Shown here: positions 14,823 through 21,777 of the stretch, piece by piece
How positions within the stretch are numbered: position 1 is the first letter of the stretch
Layout: each line of letters starts with the position of its first letter
Assembly: GCA_017438265.1 (NCBI GenBank)
Contig: JAFRVZ010000003.1
Span: 1 to 34,061, forward strand
Direction of reading: 5' to 3'
DNA: 34,061 nt
Source: Bacteroidales bacterium
Lineage (GTDB): Bacteria; Bacteroidota; Bacteroidia; Bacteroidales; UBA932
The notes under the pieces: generated by a model
What the model saw: the letters and a program-made list of their open reading frames with translations, nothing else
Told to the model about the DNA's origin: nothing
Database searches by the model: none
Translations under genes and position numbers: made by a program

Positions 14823-14853
14823 TTGATAAATGATGCCTGCGGAAATAACTTTG
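14823..14853 (+). promoter_or_regulatory. Promoter of trkH
   Basis: TTG (14823-14825) and TAACTTTG (14846-14853) are 20 nt apart; start near 14860, leader about 17 nt. The -33 box overlaps the half-site TTGATAA of the divergent regulator. Confidence 0.68.
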
Positions 14854-14876
14854 CCCCCGTTGAAAAAGAGAAATCC

Positions 14877-16325
14877 ATGAACTGGAGGATCATCCTGTGG
14901 TATATCGGCGTTTCGCTGCTGCTGGTGGCGGCGCTGATGGCCGTGTCGGCCGCCGTCGCCTTCCTGACCCCGGGGGACGAGAGCCGACTGCCGCTCCTGT
15001 TTTCCGCCGTCCTGACCGTCATCGTCGGCGGCTACCCGCTCATCTTCGTTCGCAGAGGCCGCCACCGGCTCTCGTTCTCGGAAGGGAACGGCATCGTCGT
15101 CGGCGCCTGGCTCCTCGCCTGCACCTTCGGGATGCTTCCGTTCCTTTTCTACGGGCGCGAATTCACCCCGGTCAACGCCATCTTCGAGAGCGTATCGGGC
15201 TTCACGACGACCGGCGCTTCGATCCTGAACGACATCGAGGCGCTCCCGCGCGGACTCCAGTTCTGGCGCATCTCGACCGCCTGGGTCGGCGGCGTCGGCA
15301 TCGTCACGCTCTTCTCGATGATTACCGTCGGCTCCGACCGCTCGATGCTCTCCGGCGTGGAGATCTCCAGCATGGCCCGGCAGCCGTTCGACGGGGAGCG
15401 GAGCGGCAGCTTCGCCGCCCGGATGCTGGCGACCTACGTCGCGCTGACCCTGGTCAGCTTCTTCAGCCTAAAGCTCACGGGGATGGGGTGGTTCGACGCC
15501 GCGACCAACGCGATGTCGGCCTGCAGCACCTGCGGCTTCTGTACCCGCAACACCAGCATCGCCTTCTACGCCAACCCGGCCGCCGAGGTCGTCCTGACCG
15601 TCTCAATGCTCGCCGCCGGCATCCACTTCGGCATCCTCTTCCTCGCCGTCCTCAAGGGCCGGCCCAAGTACATCTGGCGTTCCGAGACCATCAAGGTCTT
15701 CCTCTCCCTGGTCGGCATCGCGATGGCCATCGTCACCGCCGACCTGATGTTCAACGGCGGCTACCATTCCCTCCCCGCCGCGCTGCGGGACGCCACCTTC
15801 CAGGTCGCCTCCATCGCCACCACGACGGGCTTCGCCACGGAGGACACGACCCTCTGGCCGCCCCTCAGCATGGCGGTCCTCATCATCTGCTCGCTGATCT
15901 GCGGCTGCTCCGGCTCGACTTCCGGCGGCATCAAGATCGACCGCATCATCCTGGCGGCCAAGGGCGTCCACCGCAAGGTCCTGCTGGCCGTCCGTCCCCA
16001 CCAGGTCCGGACCGTCCAGGTCGACGGCCGCCAGCGTCCGGAAGAGCAGGTCAACGATGTCTTCAGCTACATCTACTGCTACCTCTTCATCGTCGTCGTC
16101 TTCGCGACCGTCAATATGGCGCTCGGCCTCGACTTCACGACGGGCGTCACCGCCTCGGTGGCGTGCATCGGCAACGTCGGGCCCGGCTTCGGCGAGGTCG
16201 GCTCGATGGCCAACTACGCCGCCCTCCCGGCGGTGCTGAAAGTGACCGGGATGATCGAAATGCTGATCGGCCGTCTGGAGATTTTCCCCTTCCTGTACCT
16301 GTTCAGCTCTTTCCGGCGCAAGTAG
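14877..16325 (+). CDS. trkH: TrkH-type potassium uptake protein
   Basis: A 482-residue integral membrane protein of the TrkH/KtrB superfamily, the K+-translocating subunit that normally works with the peripheral TrkA. The four selectivity-filter repeats are visible in order: VSGFTTTGASIL, ACSTCGFCTRN, IATTTGFATED and IGNVGPGFGE. The LVCGCSGSTSGGIK-like gate segment reads LICGCSGSTSGGIKIDR, and the C-terminus is IGRLEIFPFLYLF, as usual. The ATG at 14877 follows the promoter and begins MNWRIILWYIG; the open frame upstream is antisense to the regulator. No trkA is adjacent. The divergent OxyR-like gene suggests shared control. Confidence 0.95.
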   Translation: MNWRIILWYIGVSLLLVAALMAVSAAVAFLTPGDESRLPLLFSAVLTVIVGGYPLIFVRRGRHRLSFSEGNGIVVGAWLLACTFGMLPFLFYGREFTPVNAIFESVSGFTTTGASILNDIEALPRGLQFWRISTAWVGGVGIVTLFSMITVGSDRSMLSGVEISSMARQPFDGERSGSFAARMLATYVALTLVSFFSLKLTGMGWFDAATNAMSACSTCGFCTRNTSIAFYANPAAEVVLTVSMLAAGIHFGILFLAVLKGRPKYIWRSETIKVFLSLVGIAMAIVTADLMFNGGYHSLPAALRDATFQVASIATTTGFATEDTTLWPPLSMAVLIICSLICGCSGSTSGGIKIDRIILAAKGVHRKVLLAVRPHQVRTVQVDGRQRPEEQVNDVFSYIYCYLFIVVVFATVNMALGLDFTTGVTASVACIGNVGPGFGEVGSMANYAALPAVLKVTGMIEMLIGRLEIFPFLYLFSSFRRK

Positions 16326-16328
16326 GAC

Positions 16329-17063
16329 CTAGTCGCGCTGGCGGACCGGGTAGTTGAAATAGGTATCCTTGTAGGGCTCGTCGGCGAGGGTGAAGTGCCA
16401 CCACTCGCTCTCGAGGGGCAGGAATCCGTGGCGGAGCATCGCCCGGCGCAGGATCATCCGGTTCTCGAACTGTTCCGGGGTGATGCTGCGGCCCGTGGGG
16501 CTCTTGCTGTTGTCACCGGTATATTCGCCGGTTTCCGGATTGCCGCAGAAATCCGGGTGGCTTTCCGGGCCGAACCAGTCGAAGGTCCCGCCCATGTCGA
16601 CGTCCCGCTCCGCCGCCATGTCGAAGAGCGTCAGGTCCACGGTAGAGCCGCGCGTATGGCCGCTTTTGGCCATGATGTATTCCTGGTCGAAGAGGACGCT
16701 CTTGTCGAGGTCGGGGTAGAAGTACGCCTTCATCAGCGTGTCGGGCACGTCGGCCGCCCAGCGGACGAAGTGGTCCACCGCGCGCTGCGGCCGGTAGGCG
16801 TCGAAGACCTTGATGCGGTAGCCCTGGGCGATGAGCTCGTCGCTGACCGCCTTCAGGGCCGCGGCCGCCTCGCGGGTCAGCATCGCCGTCGGCTCGCGGT
16901 ACCCGTCGATCCGCTCGCCGACGAAGTTGTAGGTACCGTAGTAGCGGATTTCCAGGATGGCGTCCGGGACGACGTCCGTGATCGGGACAAATTCTTTCCT
17001 GTCCCCGCAGCCCGAAACGGCGGTCATGCAGAGGACTGTCAGCAGTAAACCGAATTTGCGCAT
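16329..17063 (-). CDS. VanX-like D-Ala-D-Ala dipeptidase lipoprotein (M15D)
   Basis: A 244-residue zinc peptidase with a lipobox (AVSGC, C19), so it is probably exported and anchored to a membrane. VanX/DdpX enzymes cleave free D-Ala-D-Ala. Zinc ligands and catalytic residues line up: SGHTRGSTVD gives H136 and D143, ESEWWHF gives E220 and H223, and DAYRPQR supplies the conserved Arg (R91). Periplasmic relatives (DdpX-type) are thought to recycle D-Ala-D-Ala from cell wall turnover. Vancomycin resistance is not implied: no VanA/VanH-like gene is nearby. It starts 13 nt after wecA, as the second gene of that unit, and converges with trkH. Confidence 0.9.
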   Translation of the reverse strand: MRKFGLLLTVLCMTAVSGCGDRKEFVPITDVVPDAILEIRYYGTYNFVGERIDGYREPTAMLTREAAAALKAVSDELIAQGYRIKVFDAYRPQRAVDHFVRWAADVPDTLMKAYFYPDLDKSVLFDQEYIMAKSGHTRGSTVDLTLFDMAAERDVDMGGTFDWFGPESHPDFCGNPETGEYTGDNSKSPTGRSITPEQFENRMILRRAMLRHGFLPLESEWWHFTLADEPYKDTYFNYPVRQRD

Positions 17064-17076
17064 AGCTTCCGTGGTT

Positions 17077-18270
17077 TTATTTTCCTCCGAGCAGCGGGCT
17101 GTCGGCGATGCCGCGCAGCAGCAGCCAGGTCCGGGTAATCGTGAAATTGTGCTTGCGGGCGATCTCGCTCCAGCGCTGGAACAGCGCGGAGCCTTCGCCG
17201 CCGTTCTTCCGCCGCTCCCCGTCCATGAAGAAGTAGAACCCCCAGGTGAACAGGAGGGCCAGCAGGACGACCAGGTAGAACTGCAGGTCGATCGACGCGC
17301 CCAGCTTCCAGCCGAGCAGCAGGAGACCGATGATCAGCATGTTGATCGAGACGATGATGGCCGACGTGAACAGGTGGGAGAGTTGCATGCTGATGAAGAG
17401 GTGGTGGAAGTGGGTCTTGTCCGGGTGGAAGGGGGAGACGCCGCGCACCATCCGGAAAACCATCACTTTCAGCGTGTCGAAGACGGGGACCGCGAGCGTG
17501 GCCAGCGTCAGGGCGACCGGCGAGAGGCCGCTGCCTTCGAGGCCGGAGCAGGGGGAATCCGAGCAGAGTACGCGGAACGTGAACAGCGCCAGGAGCGTTC
17601 CCAGCATCAGGGAGCCGTTGTCGCCGAAGAACATCTTGGATTTTTCCCCGAAGACGTTGTGGAAGAAGAACGGGATCAGGGCGCCGACCGTGATCATCGC
17701 CATCACCATCCAGGCCGTGTCCCCCGAGAGGGAGAAGATCACGGCGAAGACGGAGCAGGCCATGATGCCGTAGGTGCTGCAGTAGCCGTCCACGCCGTCG
17801 ATCATGTTGACGGCGTTCATGATGCCCACGCCGGCGATGATCGTGAGGGGGATGCTGACCGTGTCGGATACGGCGTACAGGCCCCAGAGGCCGTGGAAGT
17901 CGTTGATTCTCAATCCGAAGATGGGGATGATCGCCCAGACGATCAGGATTTCGAGCACGAAGCGCAGCGACGCGGAGACGTCGCGGACGTCGTCCCAGAG
18001 CCCGAGCAGGAGCATCAGTACCAGCAGCAGGAGGATCTTGTAGATGATCCAGTCCTGCAGTACGGCGTACGCGGCGACGCCGGCGATGCCCATCCCGAAG
18101 AGGACGGCCAGTCCGCCCAGGACGGGGACAGGGACGCGCTGGAGCTTGCGGGCGCCGGGATTGTCGACGATGTTCTGTTTCCGGGCGACGGAGAGGATTC
18201 CGGGATACAGGAGCAGGGTCGCCAGAAAAGCAACGGCCAAGAAAACGAAAGACAACCCGGAATGTTCCAT
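17077..18270 (-). CDS. wecA: Undecaprenyl-phosphate GlcNAc-1-phosphate transferase (WecA/TagO type)
   Basis: A 397-residue polytopic membrane enzyme of the MraY/WecA superfamily that loads a sugar-1-phosphate (usually GlcNAc) onto undecaprenyl phosphate to start surface polysaccharide synthesis. About eleven hydrophobic segments are seen. Motifs: GARKLQRVPVPVLGG near residue 40, the Mg2+-binding LGLWDDVRD, NAVNMIDGVDGYC, FFGDNGSLMLG, and the WecA-type histidine motif PDKTHFHH. A GTG at 18288 in the same frame lies inside the -7 element, so the ATG at 18270 is the start. The nucleotide-sugar specificity cannot be read from motifs alone. Confidence 0.92.
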   Translation of the reverse strand: MEHSGLSFVFLAVAFLATLLLYPGILSVARKQNIVDNPGARKLQRVPVPVLGGLAVLFGMGIAGVAAYAVLQDWIIYKILLLLVLMLLLGLWDDVRDVSASLRFVLEILIVWAIIPIFGLRINDFHGLWGLYAVSDTVSIPLTIIAGVGIMNAVNMIDGVDGYCSTYGIMACSVFAVIFSLSGDTAWMVMAMITVGALIPFFFHNVFGEKSKMFFGDNGSLMLGTLLALFTFRVLCSDSPCSGLEGSGLSPVALTLATLAVPVFDTLKVMVFRMVRGVSPFHPDKTHFHHLFISMQLSHLFTSAIIVSINMLIIGLLLLGWKLGASIDLQFYLVVLLALLFTWGFYFFMDGERRKNGGEGSALFQRWSEIARKHNFTITRTWLLLRGIADSPLLGGK

Positions 18271-18287
18271 AGCTTGCAGGGAGTGCA

Positions 18288-18295
18288 CAAAGATA
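18288..18295 (-). promoter_or_regulatory. -7 element of the wecA-vanX-like unit
   Basis: TATCTTTG on the minus strand, start expected near 18282, leader about 12 nt. No clear -33 TTTG at the right distance. It stands back to back with the plus-strand element at 18317-18324. Confidence 0.62.
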
Positions 18296-18316
18296 GGGCA
18301 TAATCACAAAAGTTCA

Positions 18317-18324
18317 TATCTTTG
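18317..18324 (+). promoter_or_regulatory. -7 element abutting the TIM-barrel lipoprotein start
   Basis: TATCTTTG ends one base before the first ATG (18326). Transcription would begin near 18330, so either translation is essentially leaderless or it begins at the in-frame ATG at 18338. Confidence 0.6.
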
Positions 18325-18325
18325 A

Positions 18326-19504
18326 ATGATGAAAAAGATGGCGTTTTTGCTGCTGGGCCTGCTGGCGCTGGCGGCGGGCTGCAGCGGCCGGAAAGGGGCC
18401 GCGGAGCCCGGTTATATCGTACAGGTTTCCCTCGGAAGCTGGCATTCGCCGGATTACACGGCGGAGGCGGTTACCGCCCGGATCGATTCGGTCGCGGACC
18501 TGATTCCCGTGGAGAAGGTGATCATCGGCTGGAGCATCACCCCGGAGCTGTACCGGGCGGTGGGGGAGCACCTCCGCGCCCGGGGGATCCGGATGCTGCT
18601 CTGGCTGCCGGTGTTCGCCGAGACGGAGGAGGTCTGCGAGAGCACGCCCGCCGTGGACCTCTGGGGGCAGGTGCCCGCCAATTATGACCTTGCGGCGGGG
18701 GAGGGCTTCCGCTTCAACTGCCCTACCGATCCGCAGAACATCGCCGGCGTCGTGGCGCTGTATGACAGGTATTTCAGCGACTGCGGCTTCGACGGCGTCT
18801 TCCTCGACCGCATCCGGACGCAGTCTTTCGTCGGCGGCGTCAGCGGGGTGCTGGGCTGCGGGGACGATGACTGCGCGGCGCGCTTCGCCGCCGAGGGCGT
18901 CAGCCTGGCGGAGGTCCGGGCGGCGTGGGAAGCCTGCGGCGACGCCTTTTTCTCCGTGACGGGCTATACCCCGCAGGACGGCTTCACCTTTGCGAATCCC
19001 GTCGCGGCGGCGTTTTTCCGCGCGAAGGGCCGGGTCGTCAGCGGCGCGGTGGCGGAGGTCGCGGACGCGCTCCGGGCGCGGGGGCTGGAGATCGGGATGG
19101 ACCTGTACGCGCCGTTCATGGCGCCCTTCGTGGGGCAGGATTACGCGATTCTCGCGCGCCACGCCGATTTCATCAAGCCGATGCTCTACCGCCGGACCTT
19201 CGCGCCCGCGGGCATGGGCTTCGAGTACGACCTGCTGCGGCAGGCCGTCCCCGGTGCGGCGGGCTACCCCGATTTCGCGATGGACGTGGCTTTCCTGGAT
19301 TCGCAGCTCGCCGCGATGGAGCCGTACCCCTGCGCGAAGTATCCCGGCATCGAGATCAACTGGCGGAAGGACGTCGTCCCGACCTCCCCGGAGTACGTCG
19401 TCGAGTCCCTGGACGCCGTGATGCGCCACGGCTTCTGTGGCGCCGTCCTCTCCTGGAACATCATGGAAGCCCCCGTCCCCCACATCGCCTGCCTCGGCCG
19501 CTGA
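18326..19504 (+). CDS. Predicted TIM-barrel glycoside-hydrolase-like lipoprotein
   Basis: A 392-residue lipoprotein (LLALAAGC, C19). I cannot give it a known enzyme family with confidence. It reads as a (beta/alpha)8 barrel: VSLGSWHSPDYTAEAV, KVIIGWSITPELYRAV, IRMLLWLPVFAE, GFDGVFLDRIR (a strand-4 motif like GFDGIxxDxIR in hypothetical glycoside hydrolases), LEIGMDLYAPFMAPF, ADFIKPMLYRR, YPGIEINWR, and GFCGAVLSWNIMEAP. The D of FLDRIR is a candidate catalytic residue. Three ATGs begin the frame (18326, 18329, 18338); the promoter position favours a very short or absent leader. It is alone, with a repeat-rich gap downstream. Confidence 0.75.
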   Translation: MMKKMAFLLLGLLALAAGCSGRKGAAEPGYIVQVSLGSWHSPDYTAEAVTARIDSVADLIPVEKVIIGWSITPELYRAVGEHLRARGIRMLLWLPVFAETEEVCESTPAVDLWGQVPANYDLAAGEGFRFNCPTDPQNIAGVVALYDRYFSDCGFDGVFLDRIRTQSFVGGVSGVLGCGDDDCAARFAAEGVSLAEVRAAWEACGDAFFSVTGYTPQDGFTFANPVAAAFFRAKGRVVSGAVAEVADALRARGLEIGMDLYAPFMAPFVGQDYAILARHADFIKPMLYRRTFAPAGMGFEYDLLRQAVPGAAGYPDFAMDVAFLDSQLAAMEPYPCAKYPGIEINWRKDVVPTSPEYVVESLDAVMRHGFCGAVLSWNIMEAPVPHIACLGR

Positions 19505-19535
19505 CCGCCCCGCCGCGTTTCTCCCGCTGCTTTTC

Positions 19536-19621
19536 CCCGCCGCAGACACAAATCCGCCCAAATTGTGTCTCTCACCCCTCATTTCGCCCGCCGCAGACAC
19601 AAATCCGCCCAAATTGTGTCT
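19536..19621. repeat. Two 35-bp palindromic repeats
   Basis: Identical 35-bp copies at 19536-19570 and 19587-19621 (period 51 bp). Each holds perfect 8-bp arms AGACACAA / TTGTGTCT around ATCCGCCCAAA, preceded by CCCGCCGC. They resemble a short dispersed palindromic element in tandem. Confidence 0.85.
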
Positions 19622-19667
19622 GGCAGACAGCACCGTGGCGTCGGGCGGCGGCTGAAGTAGGGTGGCG

Positions 19668-19735
19668 GCTACGCATTTGCAGGGGTGGAGGCCCTGCAGC
19701 GCGCTCCAGCGGGGGCTGGGGTGCAAATGCGTAGC
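19668..19735. repeat. Inverted repeat, 14-bp arms
   Basis: GCTACGCATTTGCA (19668-19681) and TGCAAATGCGTAGC (19722-19735) are perfect inverted copies around a 40-nt GC-rich spacer that itself contains short pairing segments. Confidence 0.8.
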
Positions 19736-19754
19736 GGGGGGGCGGCGGAGGTGA

Positions 19755-19839
19755 GGGAGGCCTGCAGGATTTTGGACCGCCTCCTGCAAAAATGGCGGTT
19801 TTTGGGGGAGGCCTGCAGGATTTTGGACCGCCTCCCGCA
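19755..19839. repeat. Two 34-bp palindromic repeats
   Basis: Copies at 19755-19788 and 19806-19839 differ at one base (period 51 bp). Each has GGGAGGC / GCCTCC(C) arms around CTGCAGGATTTTGGACC. The period equals that of the repeat pair at 19536-19621, though the sequence is different. Confidence 0.83.
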
Positions 19840-19910
19840 CCTGGCGCCGGGATGAGCGGCGGAAGGGCTGGCGGGTGGCTGAGAAAAGAAGGTGGGAGGG
19901 GCTTGATTTA

Positions 19911-20022
19911 AGCGTGATTTGTAACGGGTTGGCGCAGTGGTTATTACTCAAAGTAGCACTGCCTTTTTTTGAAGTGTTGGTTTATTTATTTTGCTGGTAA
20001 TGAGGCGGTTGCAAATCACGCT
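19911..20022. mobile_element. Candidate MITE-like element with 15-bp terminal inverted repeats
   Basis: AGCGTGATTTGTAAC (19911-19925) and GTTGCAAATCACGCT (20008-20022) are inverted copies with one mismatch. The 82-nt interior has no gene and contains GCAGTG/CACTGC pairing arms and a T-run. No clear target-site duplication is seen. It could equally be a structured RNA or an ordinary long-range hairpin. Confidence 0.4.
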
Positions 20023-20082
20023 AAAGATGACGGCTATCGGGAGGGGCGGAAACTGCAGACTCCTTGCTGCCGGGAAGGGGCT

Positions 20083-20111
20083 GAGATTCCTTCGCTTCGC
20101 TCGGAATGACA
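20083..20111 (-). repeat. REP-like dispersed repeat
   Basis: On the minus strand it begins TGTCATTCCGAGCGAAGC and ends GGAATCTC, a relative of the repeat inside the gene at 9028-9065 and of a repeat type common between genes in Bacteroidota. A further partial copy (ATTCGCTCGGAATAA) follows at about 20119. Confidence 0.75.
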
Positions 20112-20164
20112 GGGAGGGATTCGCTCGGAATAAAGGGGTTAGGCCTGGAACGACGGGCCAGGAA

Positions 20165-20229
20165 GCAGAAAAAGCAATTTTTCTGAGTAGCCCTTTTTTG
20201 GGATATCTCAGGAAAATTGCTTTTTCTGC
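20165..20229. repeat. Long hairpin, 23-bp stem
   Basis: GCAGAAAAAGCAATTTTTCTGAG-type left arm (20165-20187) pairs with the right arm 20207-20229 at 22 of 23 positions; the loop contains a CCC-TTTTTT-GGG mini-hairpin. No gene ends close upstream, so a simple terminator role is not obvious. Confidence 0.8.
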
Positions 20230-20316
20230 GATCAGAGGCGGCGTTTTTCGACAATCTCAGGAAAACAGTTTTTTCAGCGTTGATCAAGGCAGTCTTTTCA
20301 GCGATGATCAGAGGGA
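20219..20316 (+). repeat. Degenerate 24-bp tandem units upstream of the protease operon
   Basis: Four related units start at 20219, 20241, 20268 and 20292, each about 22-27 bp with a T-run, then (C)AGCG, then (T)GATCA(G/A)AGG; the second is the most diverged. Units 3 and 4 are the most alike (GTTTTTTCAGCGTTGATCAA against GTCTTTTCAGCGATGATCAG). A related piece (GGGGAAATTGCTTTTTCT) at 20357-20374 overlaps the -33 region of the next promoter. Confidence 0.65.
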
Positions 20317-20363
20317 CATGTGGAGTGCTTTTTTGTGCTGTTTTTATTGCGGTTTCGGGGAAA

Positions 20364-20395
20364 TTGCTTTTTCTAAGGCGAAATGACTATCTTTG
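20364..20395 (+). promoter_or_regulatory. Promoter of the peptide-lipoprotein-protease operon
   Basis: TTG (20364-20366) and TATCTTTG (20388-20395) are 21 nt apart. Transcription would start near 20401, about 24 nt before the small ORF at 20425. Confidence 0.75.
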
Positions 20396-20424
20396 GGATA
20401 AGACAAGCATCTATTTATTCAGCG

Positions 20425-20535
20425 ATGAAACCGGAACACCAACGACCGGTGGTGGTGCCGGTGGAACTCGGTACTACGCAGGCGATGCTCCAGACATCGG
20501 ACTATTATCTTCTGGAAGAAGGAGAGTGGGAGTAA
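20425..20535 (+). CDS. 36-residue peptide leading the protease operon
   Basis: ATG 20425 opens 36 codons beginning MKPEHQRPVVVPVELG and ending DYYLLEEGEWE, then TAA. There is no signal peptide. It follows a good promoter and its stop codon overlaps the next ATG by one base (TAATG), so translation is probably coupled. Bacteroidota genomes often have short acidic-tailed peptides of this style (start MKKxYxxP..., valine-rich middle, acidic end) in front of exported-protein genes, with no settled function. Coding is supported by position and coupling, not by homology. Confidence 0.6.
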   Translation: MKPEHQRPVVVPVELGTTQAMLQTSDYYLLEEGEWE

Positions 20536-21764
20536 TGAGGCGCAGGATTTGGAAACTGGCGGCGGCCCTCGTGGCGGGCCTGCTTGCCGCCGGGTGTACC
20601 GTCGAACCGGTCCCCGAAACGACTCCGGCGCCGGAAAAGACGCAGCCGGCGCTCGACTTGATGACCTTTACCGCGACCCTTGAGCAGGATGCTTCGAAGA
20701 CCGCACTGGACGGGGCGATGCACGTCGTCTGGAACGACGGCGACCGGATCCGCATCTTCAACGCGGCCAACCCCGAAGGCGCGACATTTGTCCTTTCGGG
20801 CGGCGCCGGTTCCCCGACCGGGACCTTTACCGGCACGCTGACGGGCGAAGGCCCCTTCTATGCGGTCTATCCCGACGACGCGTCCGCCCGGCTGAACGGG
20901 ACGTCGATCGTCACCGCCTTCCCCCGGCAGCAGAGCTACGCTGCGGGGAGCTTCGGCGCGGGTGCGAACCTCGCCGCCGGCAAGGCCGACACGACGGATG
21001 ACCTCTTCTTCCACAACGTCTGCGGCGCGCTGTCCCTGACCCTGAAGGGCTCCGCCACGGTCCGGACCGTGAACATCTATACCCGCGGCGCGGAGCTGCT
21101 GAGCGGCGAAGCGACCGTCAGCGGCCTGGATACGGACACGCCGGCCCTGGCGCTGGCCTCCGCCGGTGCGGTTGAGGACGAGGCGTGCCTCTCGCTCGAC
21201 TGCGGCGCGGGCGTCGCGCTGAACGACGGCGACGGCGTGAAATTCATCCTCATCGTCCCCGCCGGGGCTCTTGCGGACGGCTTCACGCTGGAAGTCATCG
21301 ACGACGCCGGTACGGCGATGGTCAAGAACGCCAAGGGGAGCGCCGCCAACGCGATCGAGCGCTCCGCCATCCGCCCGATGCCGGCCTTCTCCTATGCGGC
21401 GGCCTACAAGGCGGCTTTCCTCGCGGCGGGCGACGAATTTGGCGCCTACACCCATGTGCGCGCGACGGACGGCGCCTTCGCGACCGGATGCCGCTACCTG
21501 CGCTCCCAGAGCCAGTACTCCTTCTTCATCGACGGAGGCACGCGGAACCTGAGCTTCCAGGACTGGACGGCGGGCTTCGCGCTGGGCCTCACGCTCCCGG
21601 CGACGCTGGACCTGGGGGCCGTGGACGTGGCCGTGGATGCGATGGGCGCGACCGGCGACGTCGCGACCAAGGGCAGCACCGGGATGAAGGTGATCAAGAA
21701 GACCCCGCTTCGCGCCTGGATCGCGGACGAGACGGGCGGAACGGGCTATGTCGTACTTTTGTAG
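20535..21764 (+). CDS. Fimbrillin-like surface lipoprotein
   Basis: A 409-residue lipoprotein (lipobox LLAAGC, C21). Residues 40-200 carry the pattern of Bacteroidota fimbrillin/Mfa-like proteins: LMTFTATLEQDASKTAL, VVWNDGDRIRIFNA, FYAVYPDDAS, FFHNVCGALSLTLKG. The middle has VKFILIVPAGALADGFTLEV, another family-like strand pair. It probably folds into transthyretin-like beta domains at the cell surface. The last 150 residues look specific to this protein. The start ATG overlaps the small-ORF stop, and the C10 protease follows after 13 nt. Polymerisation into fimbriae is not implied; many relatives are non-fimbrial. Confidence 0.8.
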   Translation: MRRRIWKLAAALVAGLLAAGCTVEPVPETTPAPEKTQPALDLMTFTATLEQDASKTALDGAMHVVWNDGDRIRIFNAANPEGATFVLSGGAGSPTGTFTGTLTGEGPFYAVYPDDASARLNGTSIVTAFPRQQSYAAGSFGAGANLAAGKADTTDDLFFHNVCGALSLTLKGSATVRTVNIYTRGAELLSGEATVSGLDTDTPALALASAGAVEDEACLSLDCGAGVALNDGDGVKFILIVPAGALADGFTLEVIDDAGTAMVKNAKGSAANAIERSAIRPMPAFSYAAAYKAAFLAAGDEFGAYTHVRATDGAFATGCRYLRSQSQYSFFIDGGTRNLSFQDWTAGFALGLTLPATLDLGAVDVAVDAMGATGDVATKGSTGMKVIKKTPLRAWIADETGGTGYVVLL

Positions 21765-21777
21765 GGAGGATGGAGCT

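Larger units (their letters stand above)
19505..20387. other. Repeat-rich non-coding region
   Basis: About 880 bp with no credible gene. It contains, in order, two copies of a 35-bp palindromic repeat, a 14-bp-arm inverted repeat, two copies of a 34-bp palindromic repeat, a 112-bp segment bounded by 15-bp inverted ends, a REP-like sequence, a 23-bp-stem hairpin and an array of degenerate 24-bp units. The right third is clearly richer in A and T than its surroundings. Open frames here are only translations of the repeats. It ends at the promoter of the protease operon. Confidence 0.8.

Noticed and set aside
13854..15065. 403-residue version of the LysR regulator
   Set aside because: The extra N-terminal part is antisense to trkH and spans both promoters; the winged-helix domain starts at 14777.
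16329..17063. Vancomycin resistance locus
   Set aside because: A VanX-like dipeptidase alone is not resistance; no VanH, VanA or VanRS-like gene nearby, and Gram-negative cells exclude vancomycin anyway.
19536..19839. Possible CRISPR array
   Set aside because: Only two copies of each of two different repeats, spacers are 16-17 bp, no cas genes; the units are palindromic elements.
19991..20386. Open frames on both strands over the repeat region
   Set aside because: They are translations of the REP-like repeat (peptides such as FLRFARNDRE or VIPSEAKE) and the hairpins, not proteins.
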